Assembly: GCA_017848435.1 (NCBI GenBank)
Contig: JAFEHU010000032.1
Location: forward strand, 1-54,362
Length of the DNA stretch: 54,362 nucleotides
From: Burkholderiaceae bacterium
GTDB lineage: Bacteria; Pseudomonadota; Gammaproteobacteria; Burkholderiales; Burkholderiaceae_C
Reading direction: 5' to 3'
The first letter of the stretch is position 1. Each line of letters begins with the position of its first letter. Below, piece by piece: positions 8,657 to 16,936 of this stretch. A program made the translations under genes and the position numbers. The notes under the pieces were generated by a model. That model saw only the letters and a program-made list of their open reading frames with translations. It did not search any database and was not told the DNA's origin.

Positions 8657-9337
8657 ATGCGCATACTGGTGGTTGAGGACGAACGCAAGCTGGCGCGCTA
8701 CCTGCAACAGGGTTTGGGCGAGAACGGCTTTATGGTGGACGTGGCCCACGATGGAATTGAGGGCAAGCACTTGGCGACCGAAGGCGACTACGACCTTGTG
8801 CTGCTGGATGTCATGCTGCCGGGTGTGGACGGATTTGGCGTGCTGAGCGCCCTGCGCAAGACGAAGAACACGCCTGTGCTGATGCTGACGGCGCGCGACA
8901 AAGTGGAAGACCGCGTGCTGGGACTTGAAAACGGTGCCGATGACTACCTGGTTAAGCCATTTGCTTTCTCTGAATTGCTCGCCCGCGTTCAGGCATTGCT
9001 CAGACGAGGCGGATCGGGCAACGCGCAGGAAATCACATCACTGCGTCTTGGCGACCTTGAGCTGGACCTGGTTCGCCGAAAAGCCACGCGTGCAGAGGAC
9101 CGACTGGACTTGACTGCCAAGGAGTTTTCGCTGCTGGCTTTGCTCATGCGAAGACAGGGCCATATTCTGTCGCGAACTCAGCTGGCGGAACAGGTGTGGG
9201 ACATGAACTTCGACAGTGACACCAATGTGGTCGAGGTGGCCGTTCGCAGGCTAAGGGCCAAGCTGGACGATCCGTATGCCGAGAAGCTGCTGCACACCGT
9301 GCGCGGCATGGGTTATGTGCTGGAGCGACGCCCGTGA
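8657..9337 (+). CDS. copR: Copper response regulator CopR/CusR-like (copy 1)
   Basis: 226 aa OmpR-family regulator from ATG 8657, the first residue of the receiver domain ([16 protein letters not shown]). The receiver has the acidic pair ED, the phospho-acceptor Asp in [10 protein letters not shown] (about residue 51) and Lys in LVKPFAF. A winged-helix domain follows, with [26 protein letters not shown] and a terminal TVRGMGYVL. Its stop overlaps the copS start by 4 nt (GTGA). It is visibly near-identical to the 226-aa copy at 24525-23845. It probably binds the palindromic region at 8558-8617 and activates copper genes. Confidence 0.88.
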   Translation: MRILVVEDERKLARYLQQGLGENGFMVDVAHDGIEGKHLATEGDYDLVLLDVMLPGVDGFGVLSALRKTKNTPVLMLTARDKVEDRVLGLENGADDYLVKPFAFSELLARVQALLRRGGSGNAQEITSLRLGDLELDLVRRKATRAEDRLDLTAKEFSLLALLMRRQGHILSRTQLAEQVWDMNFDSDTNVVEVAVRRLRAKLDDPYAEKLLHTVRGMGYVLERRP

Positions 9338-10698
9338 AATGGCTTTACGCCTCCATAACGGTACGGCTGACCGTGACATTCGGTCTGATCGCCATTGCGG
9401 TGTTTGCGGGTGCGGGAGTGTTGATCTACAAGTCTCTCGTTGAAGAACTTCGGCGAGCCGACCACGAAGAGCTGAGCGGTAAGTTCAAAGCCGTGCTCCA
9501 TTTTGTGTATGAAGCGGCACCGGAGGGCAGTCTCACGGCTCTGGCTCACCACCTGGATGACGTACTGATAGGACATGACCATTTGCGGGTTTGGCTGCTG
9601 TCCGACAAAGGCGAGCCCGTCTATGGCGGCTCACCATTGCCAGTGGTTTTAGGCGTTGACGAGCAACAGATGTTGACACTGGCGCTTGGCAATGGCCAGC
9701 CGCTGGTCGGCGTCAAGCAAAGCATTTCGGGCGCAGCTTCGATGAACGTCCACGAAGCCTTGGTCGCAATCGACCTTCGCCCAAGGTTGAAGCTGCTGGC
9801 CTCTTACCGCAATACCCTGGCGTTCATTTGTATTTTGGGCGTCGTTCTAGCGTTGGGATTGGGCGCAGTTGCCACACGACGCGGGCTTTTGCCCGTCAAA
9901 CGTTTGTCGAAGGCTGCCGACCAGATATCGCCAGACTCGCTGGTCACACGACTTCCCTCCAAGCGGGTTGACCTTGAGTTGGTGGACATGACCCGAGCCT
10001 TCAACAGTGCCCTGGACCGGGTGGAACGCGCCTACAGGCACCAGGAAGCCTTCAATGCCAACGTGGCCCACGAACTGAGGACGCCGCTGAACACGCTGAT
10101 CAACGGCGCACAAGTCACCTTGTCCGGTGAACGGACTGTTGACGCTTTGCGCGAGACCTTGGCGTCAAATCTGGAAGAGCTGGAGCGACTCAAATCCATC
10201 GTCAACGACATGCTTTTCCTGGCCAAGGCCGACCAAGGTGAGAAGGCGCTGTCGCTGGAGAAAGTTGAACTGGCAAACGAAGTGCAGAAGTCCATCGACT
10301 ACTTCGATCCCATACTTCAGGAGGCCAATGTTGCAGTGGTCTGCGATGGACAAGCCGAGTGCAGGTGCAACCCACCCTTGATTCGGCGTGCGTTGGTGAA
10401 TTTGCTGTCAAATGCGGTCAAACACACACCATCAGGTAGGACAGTCACTGTGCGCATTCAACCTGGCAGCACTACCGTGCGCATCGCTGTGACCAACCCA
10501 GGCCCACCACTGTCCGCGCATGTGGCTGAGCACATGTTTGACCGTTTCTTCCGTGCCGATGAAGCGAGGGTGCAGGCTGGCGAGAGTACAGGCCTGGGTT
10601 TAGCCATTGTGAAAGCAGTGGCTCGAATGCACGATGGCGATGTGTTTGCGGAGAACAGCGCAGCTGGCGTCAACGTTGGATTCGAGATCACCCGGTAA
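9334..10698 (+). CDS. copS: Copper sensor histidine kinase CopS/CusS-like (copy 1)
   Basis: 454 aa, GTG start overlapping copR. TM1 about residues 12-32, a periplasmic sensor loop of about 120 residues, TM2 about 155-175, then HAMP, a HisKA box with [10 protein letters not shown] box (LLSNAVKHT) and G boxes (GLGLAIV). It is the partner of copR1. The homologue at 23848-22466 differs mostly in the periplasmic loop and C-terminus, so the two may differ in metal specificity or sensitivity. Confidence 0.87.
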   Translation: MKWLYASITVRLTVTFGLIAIAVFAGAGVLIYKSLVEELRRADHEELSGKFKAVLHFVYEAAPEGSLTALAHHLDDVLIGHDHLRVWLLSDKGEPVYGGSPLPVVLGVDEQQMLTLALGNGQPLVGVKQSISGAASMNVHEALVAIDLRPRLKLLASYRNTLAFICILGVVLALGLGAVATRRGLLPVKRLSKAADQISPDSLVTRLPSKRVDLELVDMTRAFNSALDRVERAYRHQEAFNANVAHELRTPLNTLINGAQVTLSGERTVDALRETLASNLEELERLKSIVNDMLFLAKADQGEKALSLEKVELANEVQKSIDYFDPILQEANVAVVCDGQAECRCNPPLIRRALVNLLSNAVKHTPSGRTVTVRIQPGSTTVRIAVTNPGPPLSAHVAEHMFDRFFRADEARVQAGESTGLGLAIVKAVARMHDGDVFAENSAAGVNVGFEITR

Positions 10699-10792
10699 AA
10701 AACGCAGCTCAAAAACAACATGCAACTCGGCGACGTGTTCACAATGACGGCAAATCACCATCAGACCAGCTGATGCAGGGCAAAGGAAAACC

Positions 10793-11593
10793 ATGAGTGA
10801 TTCGCCAATCCTGCATGTCGAGTCCTTTGGCAGACTTGACTCACCGTGTATCGTTTTTCTGCATGGTTTGGCAGGGTCCACCGCCTCCTGGGGCACACCG
10901 TTCCGACAAATCACCAACAGTCACCGCGTTTTGCTGGTGGACGTTTCGGGGTTTGGTCGCTCGCCCAAGCCCGCCATTGACTACACGCTGCAAGACCACG
11001 TTGCGGCCCTGAACGCAACACTGCTACTGCACAACGTCGAACAGGCCCATGTTGTGGGCCACTCAATGGGGGCGCTGCTGGCGTTGGCGTTTGCCGCCCA
11101 TCAACCGACCCGCGTACAAGGCCTGGCGCTACTGGCCATGCCGTGGCACGCAAGCGAAGCCGAGGCACGAACAAAGATTGGTGAGCAATCATTGTTCAAC
11201 CGCTGGCTGGCGCTGGAAACACCCTTGGCCCGAGTCGCTTGCAGCGTCATGTGCCACCTGCGACCTTGGCTCATGCCCTTGATGCCCCGGCTGATTCGGG
11301 ATGTACCTGCTGACGTCGCCAGAGACGTATTGCGTCACAACTGGCTGTCTTACTCGCGTTCGCTCAAACACCTGATCATTGAGTTGAAACCTGCCGAGCT
11401 TCTACCTCTCGTCAACGTACCCCTGCTCTTCATACAAGGTATGAAGGACAAGACTGCGCCACCGGCGCCCGTGGCGAGCGGCATTGAAGGCTATGCGAAT
11501 GCTCAACTGCAGACCATTAACGCCGGGCATGACATGATCTTTACCCATGCCCAATCGTTGGCGAACGGTATCAGGAACCTGCTCAATCAGTAG
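10793..11593 (+). CDS. Alpha/beta hydrolase
   Basis: 266 aa. Oxyanion segment HGLAG (24-28), nucleophile elbow GHSMG (89-93), probable acid Asp in MKDKTAP and catalytic His in NAGHDM near the C-terminus. No signal peptide, so cytoplasmic. It lies 94 nt after copS1 in the same direction and converges with the GDCCVxC gene. The substrate cannot be told. Its tie to metal resistance is unclear; it could be a passenger of the copRS module. Confidence 0.82.
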   Translation: MSDSPILHVESFGRLDSPCIVFLHGLAGSTASWGTPFRQITNSHRVLLVDVSGFGRSPKPAIDYTLQDHVAALNATLLLHNVEQAHVVGHSMGALLALAFAAHQPTRVQGLALLAMPWHASEAEARTKIGEQSLFNRWLALETPLARVACSVMCHLRPWLMPLMPRLIRDVPADVARDVLRHNWLSYSRSLKHLIIELKPAELLPLVNVPLLFIQGMKDKTAPPAPVASGIEGYANAQLQTINAGHDMIFTHAQSLANGIRNLLNQ

Positions 11594-11692
11594 GTCAGCT
11601 TTGGCGCTAGGCTGGTACGCTATAGAAGCGTATATCCGCAATGGTGCAAGTGAAAATCTCAGTGCCCCACACGTCGGTCATGCACTTTGCAG

Positions 11693-11920
11693 TCAACGCT
11701 CATCCCTTTGTCGATTCTGCTGGTTCTTCTCCTGAATCGGCGGGCAAGGTACGGAGCCATAGGAACAGTACACGCAGCAATCACCCGGCTTCGGCCTGAG
11801 CATTGCGTGGCATTGCTCGCATTCGTAGCACCATTGGCAAGCGTCGGTTGGCATCGACTCTTGCTTGGCGTGGCCACATTGCGGGCAAGTCAGTATGGAC
11901 TCCAGGACGGCTGCGCTCAT
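11693..11920 (-). CDS. GDCCVxC domain protein of the mer operon
   Basis: 75 aa with nine Cys: CPQCG near residue 12, CQWCYECEQC near 28 and the signature GDCCVYCSYG near 46. This small family is found next to mercury operons, and some members carry selenocysteine in the motif; here it is all Cys. ATG overlaps the merP stop by 4 nt (ATGA), so translation is coupled. It looks like a cytoplasmic zinc-ribbon-like metal-binding protein; the exact role is unknown. Confidence 0.8.
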   Translation of the reverse strand: MSAAVLESILTCPQCGHAKQESMPTDACQWCYECEQCHAMLRPKPGDCCVYCSYGSVPCPPIQEKNQQNRQRDER

Positions 11921-12201
11921 TTCGCACTGTCCGTCAGCGTGGACGGGTAACCCGCATCTTTGGTTGCACGGGTCAAGGCATTGAGATTGGTTACCACGTC
12001 ATCAAACGTCACGACGACAAGCCGTTTGCTGAAGTTCACCTCGGCCCGACTGACACCTGACACTTGAGTCAGCGCCTTCTTCACGGTGATCGGACACACC
12101 GGGCAATCCATTGTTGGTAGCGACAAAGTGACTGTCTTCTGCGCCGCCCAGACTGGTGCAATTAATGTGGTCAGTAAAACGGTAGCAAGCAAGCTTTTCA
12201 T
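11917..12201 (-). CDS. merP: Periplasmic mercury-binding protein MerP
   Basis: 94 aa. Signal peptide to about residue 19 (PVWAAQ), then an HMA fold with the metal site MDCPVC (Cys-x-x-Cys). It lacks the usual GMTC start of the motif (TMDC here). MerP collects Hg(II) in the periplasm and passes it to MerT, encoded 12 nt upstream. Confidence 0.9.
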   Translation of the reverse strand: MKSLLATVLLTTLIAPVWAAQKTVTLSLPTMDCPVCPITVKKALTQVSGVSRAEVNFSKRLVVVTFDDVVTNLNALTRATKDAGYPSTLTDSAK

Positions 12202-12213
12202 GTCATATTTCTT

Positions 12214-12594
12214 TCAGTAAAACCATGGAGCAACGTAAGGAAATCCGAATGCGATCAGTATCAGCAGAGCGACAGAGCCAAACAGGATTTGATAGGCCAG
12301 CTTGACACGAGGGACAGCGCAGAATTCACCGGGAAGGCAGTCTGGCATGGGTCGCCAAATACTTCGCCCAGCAAACAGCAACGCCACCAGTGCCGTTCCG
12401 ATGAACAAGAAACGGTAGGGTTCGAGCGCGGTCAGGTTTCCGATCCAGGCCCCTGAAAAACCCAGCGCCAATAGCAGCAACGGCCCCAAACAGCAGGCCG
12501 ACGCGAGCACAGCCGCGACCCCGCTCGCAAGCAATGCGCCGAGCCCACTCTTGGAGGCCATAGATGCGGATTCATTCGGTATTTGAGGTTCCAT
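12214..12594 (-). CDS. merT: Mercuric transport protein MerT
   Basis: 126 aa inner-membrane protein with three hydrophobic segments. The Cys pair in TM1 (SACCLGP) and the second pair in the cytoplasmic loop (DCLPGEFCAVP) are the Hg(II) relay residues; the TM1 stretch ALGFSGAWIGNLTALEPYR is almost textbook. ATG 12594 lies 6 nt after the -10 box of the mer promoter, so the mRNA would be leaderless; ATG 12561 is a possible alternative start. No merA follows, so imported mercury would have no reductase encoded in this operon. Confidence 0.9.
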   Translation of the reverse strand: MEPQIPNESASMASKSGLGALLASGVAAVLASACCLGPLLLLALGFSGAWIGNLTALEPYRFLFIGTALVALLFAGRSIWRPMPDCLPGEFCAVPRVKLAYQILFGSVALLILIAFGFPYVAPWFY

Positions 12595-12600
12595 GGGTTA

Positions 12601-12631
12601 AGCTTATTCCCGTACCTTAGTACGGAGTCAA
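12601..12631 (-). promoter_or_regulatory. mer promoter/operator with 19-bp spacer
   Basis: On the minus strand: -35 TTGACT (12626-12631), a 19-bp spacer containing the dyad CCGTAC-TAAG-GTACGG, and -10 TAAGCT (12601-12606). The overlong spacer with a central dyad is the hallmark of MerR-type promoters, which the Hg-bound regulator twists into activity. merR starts only 3 nt from the -35 on the other side. Confidence 0.88.
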
Positions 12632-12634
12632 GTA

Positions 12635-13042
12635 ATGGAAGAGAACGCGGATGGGTTAACAATTGGTGGCCTAGCTGATGCTGCAGGCGTTAACGTTGAG
12701 ACCATTCGCTACTACCAGCGTAAGGGCCTGATGTACCTCCCTCAGCGCGCTTACGGCAGCATTCGACGCTATGCGGCTTCCGACCTTGGTCGCGTGCGTT
12801 TCATCAAAGCCTCCCAGCGTCTGGGGTTCAGTCTTGAAGAAGTCGGTGAGTTGCTGAAGTTGGAAGACGGGACGCATTGCCAGGAGGCCAGCAAGCTGGC
12901 TTCGGGCAAGTTGCTGGATGTGCGTGACCGGCTGGCCAACCTGCAGCGCATTGAAAAAGCTCTGAGCCAACTCGTCGAACGTTGCAGTGCGGCGTACGGT
13001 TCAGTGAAGTGCCCTTTGATCTCGTCGTTGCGGGACACGTAG
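12635..13042 (+). CDS. merR: Mercury-responsive regulator MerR
   Basis: 135 aa. Winged helix at the N-terminus ([15 protein letters not shown]), a dimerisation helix, and the three Hg-ligand cysteines: in GTHCQEA, in ERCSAAYG and in VKCPLIS. It is divergent from merT across the 12601-12631 operator. The start is fixed by alignment with the MerR N-terminus ([12 protein letters not shown]). Its stop TAG is followed at once by the ATG of ynfA. Confidence 0.9.
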   Translation: MEENADGLTIGGLADAAGVNVETIRYYQRKGLMYLPQRAYGSIRRYAASDLGRVRFIKASQRLGFSLEEVGELLKLEDGTHCQEASKLASGKLLDVRDRLANLQRIEKALSQLVERCSAAYGSVKCPLISSLRDT

Positions 13043-13384
13043 ATGGAACTTGTCAAAACCATTTTCTTGTTCATCGCCACCGCGCTTGCGGAGATCGTGG
13101 GTTGCTACCTACCCTGGCTGTGGTTAAAGAAAGACCACTCCGCATGGGTGCTGTTGCCGGCTGCGGCCAACTTGGCGCTTTTTGTCTGGCTGCTGACGCT
13201 GCACCCGCAACCAGCTGGGCGCGTTTATGCGGCCTACGCTGGTGTCTATCTTGCCGTGGCTCTGGTATGGCTATGGGCGGTGGATGCGGTACGGCCAACC
13301 GTTACCGACTGGCTGGGCGCTGGCTTCTGCCTGATTGGAGTGATGATCATCATGGTCGGAGCCGGTAAAAGCGGTGCGCAATAA
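13043..13384 (+). CDS. YnfA-family small membrane protein
   Basis: 113 aa with four hydrophobic segments; conserved start ([16 protein letters not shown]) and end ([18 protein letters not shown]) match the YnfA/UPF0060 family, related to small multidrug-resistance exporters. ATG directly abuts the merR stop, so the two are cotranscribed and translationally coupled. Its role beside merR is unknown; similar pairs occur in metal islands. Confidence 0.85.
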   Translation: MELVKTIFLFIATALAEIVGCYLPWLWLKKDHSAWVLLPAAANLALFVWLLTLHPQPAGRVYAAYAGVYLAVALVWLWAVDAVRPTVTDWLGAGFCLIGVMIIMVGAGKSGAQ

Positions 13385-13526
13385 CCCGAATTGCGCCACA
13401 AACTGAAAGGCGAAGATTGCTCATTTCCAGCAGTTAGCGAATCGGGGAGATGCCGTTACCTGGCGAGCCGAACTGAACTTTCGCTTTAAACGACAGTCAC
13501 TCCCTCGCACTCTCTTACTGCTCCGC

Positions 13527-13532
13527 TATTAT
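13527..13532 (+). promoter_or_regulatory. -10 box of the cus operon
   Basis: TATTAT ending 6 nt before ATG 13539, with no good -35 at 16-18 nt, which suits activator control. The spacing predicts a leaderless mRNA. The 154-nt gap from 13385 otherwise shows no gene. Confidence 0.4.
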
Positions 13533-13538
13533 TCGACC

Positions 13539-13895
13539 ATGCGTTCCTTTTTGGTCATCTTGCTGATCGTCATGTTTCCGCTGCGGGCTTTCGCCAGCCT
13601 GGACATGCAAACCAGCATGGGCGTGATGGCGCTTCACCAAGCTTCAGCCAAAGCCGCCGACAGCGCAGCATCGGCAGCTTCGCTGCAAGATGACACGGCC
13701 AGTACCGAGCCCACGCCCATGGATTGCTGCGCGCAGTGCAGCGTCTGTGACCTGTGTCACTTGCTGATTGGCGAGGTTTCCACCGCTAACGTGCACGCCA
13801 TCCCCTTGCTGCCTCAGGCGCAACCGCAAATCTCAGTTCGTTTTGCCAGCGCCGACCGGCGCACAGCGCACAAGCCACCCCTCGCCCTGATCTGA
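13539..13895 (+). CDS. CzcI-like small secreted Cys protein (cus operon leader)
   Basis: 118 aa. Signal peptide MRSFLVILLIVMFPLRAFA, an Ala/Ser-rich stretch, then a Cys cluster CCAQCSVCDLCH near residue 67, similar to CSNCSLCDVCH in the 1912-2307 protein. It precedes cusC. The Cys-rich centre suggests periplasmic Cu(I)/Ag(I) binding. CzcI-type leader proteins are described upstream of czcCBA, where they may adjust the response. Confidence 0.62.
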   Translation: MRSFLVILLIVMFPLRAFASLDMQTSMGVMALHQASAKAADSAASAASLQDDTASTEPTPMDCCAQCSVCDLCHLLIGEVSTANVHAIPLLPQAQPQISVRFASADRRTAHKPPLALI

Positions 13896-14012
13896 CTGGG
13901 CAGGTGCGTCCGCAGCTCGGCTGCCGGGGCACTTCTTCTCCTCTCCCGCTTTTCTTGTAGCTGTCGCTGCGCCACTGCGCGCTCGCAGCTCAGCTGTCCA
14001 AAGGAATTTGAC

Positions 14013-15317
14013 ATGAACCAGGCCACGCCGCCACCCATGGCGCACCATACCGTCACGCGCCCCAACCGCTTTATTCGCCGCATTGGCGCAGGCGCTTTTC
14101 TCATCGCGCTGCACATCAGTGCATTGACCCAGGAGATCGGCTTTGACGAAGCCATCCGCACAGCTGTCGAACGCGCACCCAGTTTGCAGGGGCGCGTCGC
14201 CAGCGTTCAGGGTGCGGCAGCACTGGAGACCAGTGCTGGGCAACTGCCCGACCCCAGGCTCTCCCTGGGCCTTGCCGACTTCCCGGTCAGTGGTCCCAAC
14301 AAGGGCAGCCTGACACGGGACGACTTCACGATGCGGCAAATCGGCTACGCGCAGGACGTGCCCAACAGCGCCAAACGCGCGGCGCGCAACGATGCCGCAC
14401 TGGCCCGCACCGAGCGGGAACAGGCGCTGCTTGGCGTGGAACGCCAATTGGTGCGCCGCGAAGCCGGTCTGGCCTGGCTGGCCAGCCATTTCGCGCAGCG
14501 CCGCCTGGCGCTCTATGACGAGTTGAGCGGCCACCACCAGCTGCTGTTGCAGACGGCACCCGCGCAGTTCGCAGCCGGCAAGATCAGCGCAGCCGATGTG
14601 GCCATGGTCGAACTCGAAGCTCTGGTATTGGCAGACCGCAAGGACGAACTGCAGCGCGAGGTCACGCAGGCCACCGCCATGCTCGCCCGATGGCTTGCCA
14701 GCCCGGTTTCAGCTGGCATCGCCGCCAAATCACCTGCAGCAGCACCAACCTTTGCGGTGGACCGGGACCACCTGCTGAGCAACCTGGCACGCAACCCAGA
14801 GGTCGAGGCCCTGACCCCGATGCGGGCCATGGCAGAAGCCGAACTGCGCGAGGCCGAGGCGGCGCAGTCTGGCGACTGGAGTTGGAGCGTTGGCTACGGC
14901 AGGCGGGGCCAGGGTTTCGGGGACCTGGTGTCTGCGCAGGTCACCTTTGAGCTGCCAGTGGCCACAGGGAAACGCCAGGAGCCGCAAATTCGCGCCCGCC
15001 AAAAGGAGCTGACGCGCATTGACGCCGAGCGCGACGAGCTGCTGCGCCGACACACGCAGGAGATCGACACCCTGTTGGCAGAAAGCACCGAGCTGCAGCA
15101 CAAGCTGCAGCGCCTGACGCAGCAAGCCTCGCCGCTGGCAAGCCAGCGCAGTGCCTACACGTTGGCAGCCTACGAAGGCGGCAAAGACACCCTGGCCAGC
15201 GTGCAGGAAGCCCGCAAACAGCAGTCCGATATCGGCCTGCGCGCCCTTGAACTTGAGTCGCGGCTGCGTGCCGTGCAGTGGCGTCTGACCACCTTCGTCC
15301 CGGAGACATCACCATGA
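14013..15317 (+). CDS. cusC: TolC-family outer-membrane factor, CusC-like
   Basis: 434 aa. After a charged N-terminus a hydrophobic leader (GAFLIALHISALTQ) precedes the efflux domain (IGFDEAIRTAVERAPSL, LPDPRLSLGL, then long amphipathic helices). The first 20 residues are unusual, so ATG 14037 (MAHHTV...) is an alternative start. The stop overlaps cusB by 4 nt. It forms the outer-membrane channel of the tripartite CusCBA pump. Confidence 0.85.
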   Translation: MNQATPPPMAHHTVTRPNRFIRRIGAGAFLIALHISALTQEIGFDEAIRTAVERAPSLQGRVASVQGAAALETSAGQLPDPRLSLGLADFPVSGPNKGSLTRDDFTMRQIGYAQDVPNSAKRAARNDAALARTEREQALLGVERQLVRREAGLAWLASHFAQRRLALYDELSGHHQLLLQTAPAQFAAGKISAADVAMVELEALVLADRKDELQREVTQATAMLARWLASPVSAGIAAKSPAAAPTFAVDRDHLLSNLARNPEVEALTPMRAMAEAELREAEAAQSGDWSWSVGYGRRGQGFGDLVSAQVTFELPVATGKRQEPQIRARQKELTRIDAERDELLRRHTQEIDTLLAESTELQHKLQRLTQQASPLASQRSAYTLAAYEGGKDTLASVQEARKQQSDIGLRALELESRLRAVQWRLTTFVPETSP

Positions 15318-16936
15318 AAACCAAAACTATTCTTTTGACCATGGCTGCCGTGGCCGTCCTGGCCGGCAGCGGCTACGCCGTCTTCATGATGGGCATGAAG
15401 CAAGGTTCAGGCAGCGGCGGAGAAGCCAGCGATGCGTCTGCTCCAGTGGACTTGAGCAGCATCGCTGCCGGAGAAGAAGCGACCCGCCGCCACATCAAGG
15501 ACGGCATCAAGGCCGGTGATGTAGACCCCAAGACCGGCCAGAAGATCATCTATTACCACGACCCCATGGTGCCGGGCAAACGTTTTGACGCACCGGCCAA
15601 ATCCCCCTTCATGGACATGATGCTGGTGCCGGTCTACACCGGCGCTGGTGCGCAGGACGGCAGCAATGTGACGGTGAGTCCACGGGTGCAGCAGAACCTC
15701 GGCCTGCGCACCGCCGAGGTGGTGCAAGGGACGTTGAACCCGCAGTTGCAGGCGGTTGGCAGCATTGCCTGGAACGAGCGCGACCAGTCGGTGGTACAGG
15801 CGCGCGCTGCCGGCTTCATTGAGCGCCTGCATGTGCGCGCCACTCTTGACGCGGTGCGCGCTGGTCAGCCGTTCGCCGATCTGTACGTGCCCGAATGGAT
15901 TGCCGCACAGCAGGAGTTCCTGGCGGTCAGGCGTGCGGCAGGTACGGACGACAGGCTGGTGGCAGCAGCGCGCCAGCGCATGCTGCTCACCGGCATGGAC
16001 GAGGCGCAGGTCGCGCGGGTCGAATCCACAGGCATGCCGCAGGCACGCATCACCCTGACCGTCCCGACCAGCGGCGTGGTGGCTGAACTCGTGGCCCGTG
16101 TTGGCATGACAGTCTCGCCCGGCATGCTGCTGGCACGCATCAACGGCCTGAGCACAGTCTGGGCGGTGGCCGAAGTCCCAGAAAGTCAGATTGCCCTGCT
16201 TAGCACTGGCACACCGGTGGAGGCACGCAGCCCTGGTGCGCCGGGGACGGTGTTCAAGGGCACGGTGCAGGCCATCTTGCCGGAGGTCGCACCCGCCACC
16301 CGCACACTCAAGGCGCGGGTGCAATTGGCCAATCTGGGTGGCGTTCTCTCGCCAGGCATGTTGGTCAATATGCGCTTCATGGACAAACGCGCGTTGCCAG
16401 CGCTGCTGGTACCGACCGAAGCCATCATTGCCACTGGCCAACGCAGCGTGGTGATGTTGGCCGAAGAGGGTGGCCGCTACCGGCCTGTGAATGTAGAGAC
16501 TGGCATTGAAAGCGAGGGGCAGACCGAGATCAAGTCTGGCCTGACGCTCGGTCAGAAGGTGGTCGTGTCGTCCCAGTTCCTGATCGACTCGGAAGCCAGC
16601 CTGAAGGGCGTGGAAGCCCGGCTCAACAACGAGGCGCCTGCGGCACTGCAAAAGCACCAGGGTGACGCCAAAGTCGAGGCCATCGCCAAAGACCGGGTCA
16701 CGCTTTCCCATGGCGACATTGATTCCCTGGGCATGAAGGCCATGACGATGGAGTTCAAGCTGCCTGAAGCAGGTTTGCCACGCAACGTGGAAGTGGGCGA
16801 CACCGTGCAGTTCCAGTTTGTGTTGCCCAAGGGCGGTGAGCCGACGCTCACAAGCATCAACCCTGTTGCGCCCGCGCCTTTACCTTCACCGGCACCGGCC
16901 ACCGCCGCCAGCCGTGCGCCAGGAGCATCGCGATGA
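15314..16936 (+). CDS. cusB: CusB-like periplasmic adaptor with fused CusF domain
   Basis: 540 aa from ATG 15314 (ATGA overlap with cusC). Order: membrane anchor (15-aa hydrophobic run), a heavy-metal-binding domain near residues 75-105 with YHDPMVP and MDMMLVPVY, lipoyl/barrel adaptor domains, and a C-terminal CusF-like domain (about residues 440-510) with LSHGDI and MKAMTMEF. The fusion would pass Cu(I)/Ag(I) straight to the pump without a free chaperone, although a separate CusF is encoded at 6781-7083. Confidence 0.88.
   Translation: MKTKTILLTMAAVAVLAGSGYAVFMMGMKQGSGSGGEASDASAPVDLSSIAAGEEATRRHIKDGIKAGDVDPKTGQKIIYYHDPMVPGKRFDAPAKSPFMDMMLVPVYTGAGAQDGSNVTVSPRVQQNLGLRTAEVVQGTLNPQLQAVGSIAWNERDQSVVQARAAGFIERLHVRATLDAVRAGQPFADLYVPEWIAAQQEFLAVRRAAGTDDRLVAAARQRMLLTGMDEAQVARVESTGMPQARITLTVPTSGVVAELVARVGMTVSPGMLLARINGLSTVWAVAEVPESQIALLSTGTPVEARSPGAPGTVFKGTVQAILPEVAPATRTLKARVQLANLGGVLSPGMLVNMRFMDKRALPALLVPTEAIIATGQRSVVMLAEEGGRYRPVNVETGIESEGQTEIKSGLTLGQKVVVSSQFLIDSEASLKGVEARLNNEAPAALQKHQGDAKVEAIAKDRVTLSHGDIDSLGMKAMTMEFKLPEAGLPRNVEVGDTVQFQFVLPKGGEPTLTSINPVAPAPLPSPAPATAASRAPGASR

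Noticed and set aside
15407-16711. 434-aa minus-strand frame in cusB
   Set aside because: Antisense to a well-supported adaptor; no family features.
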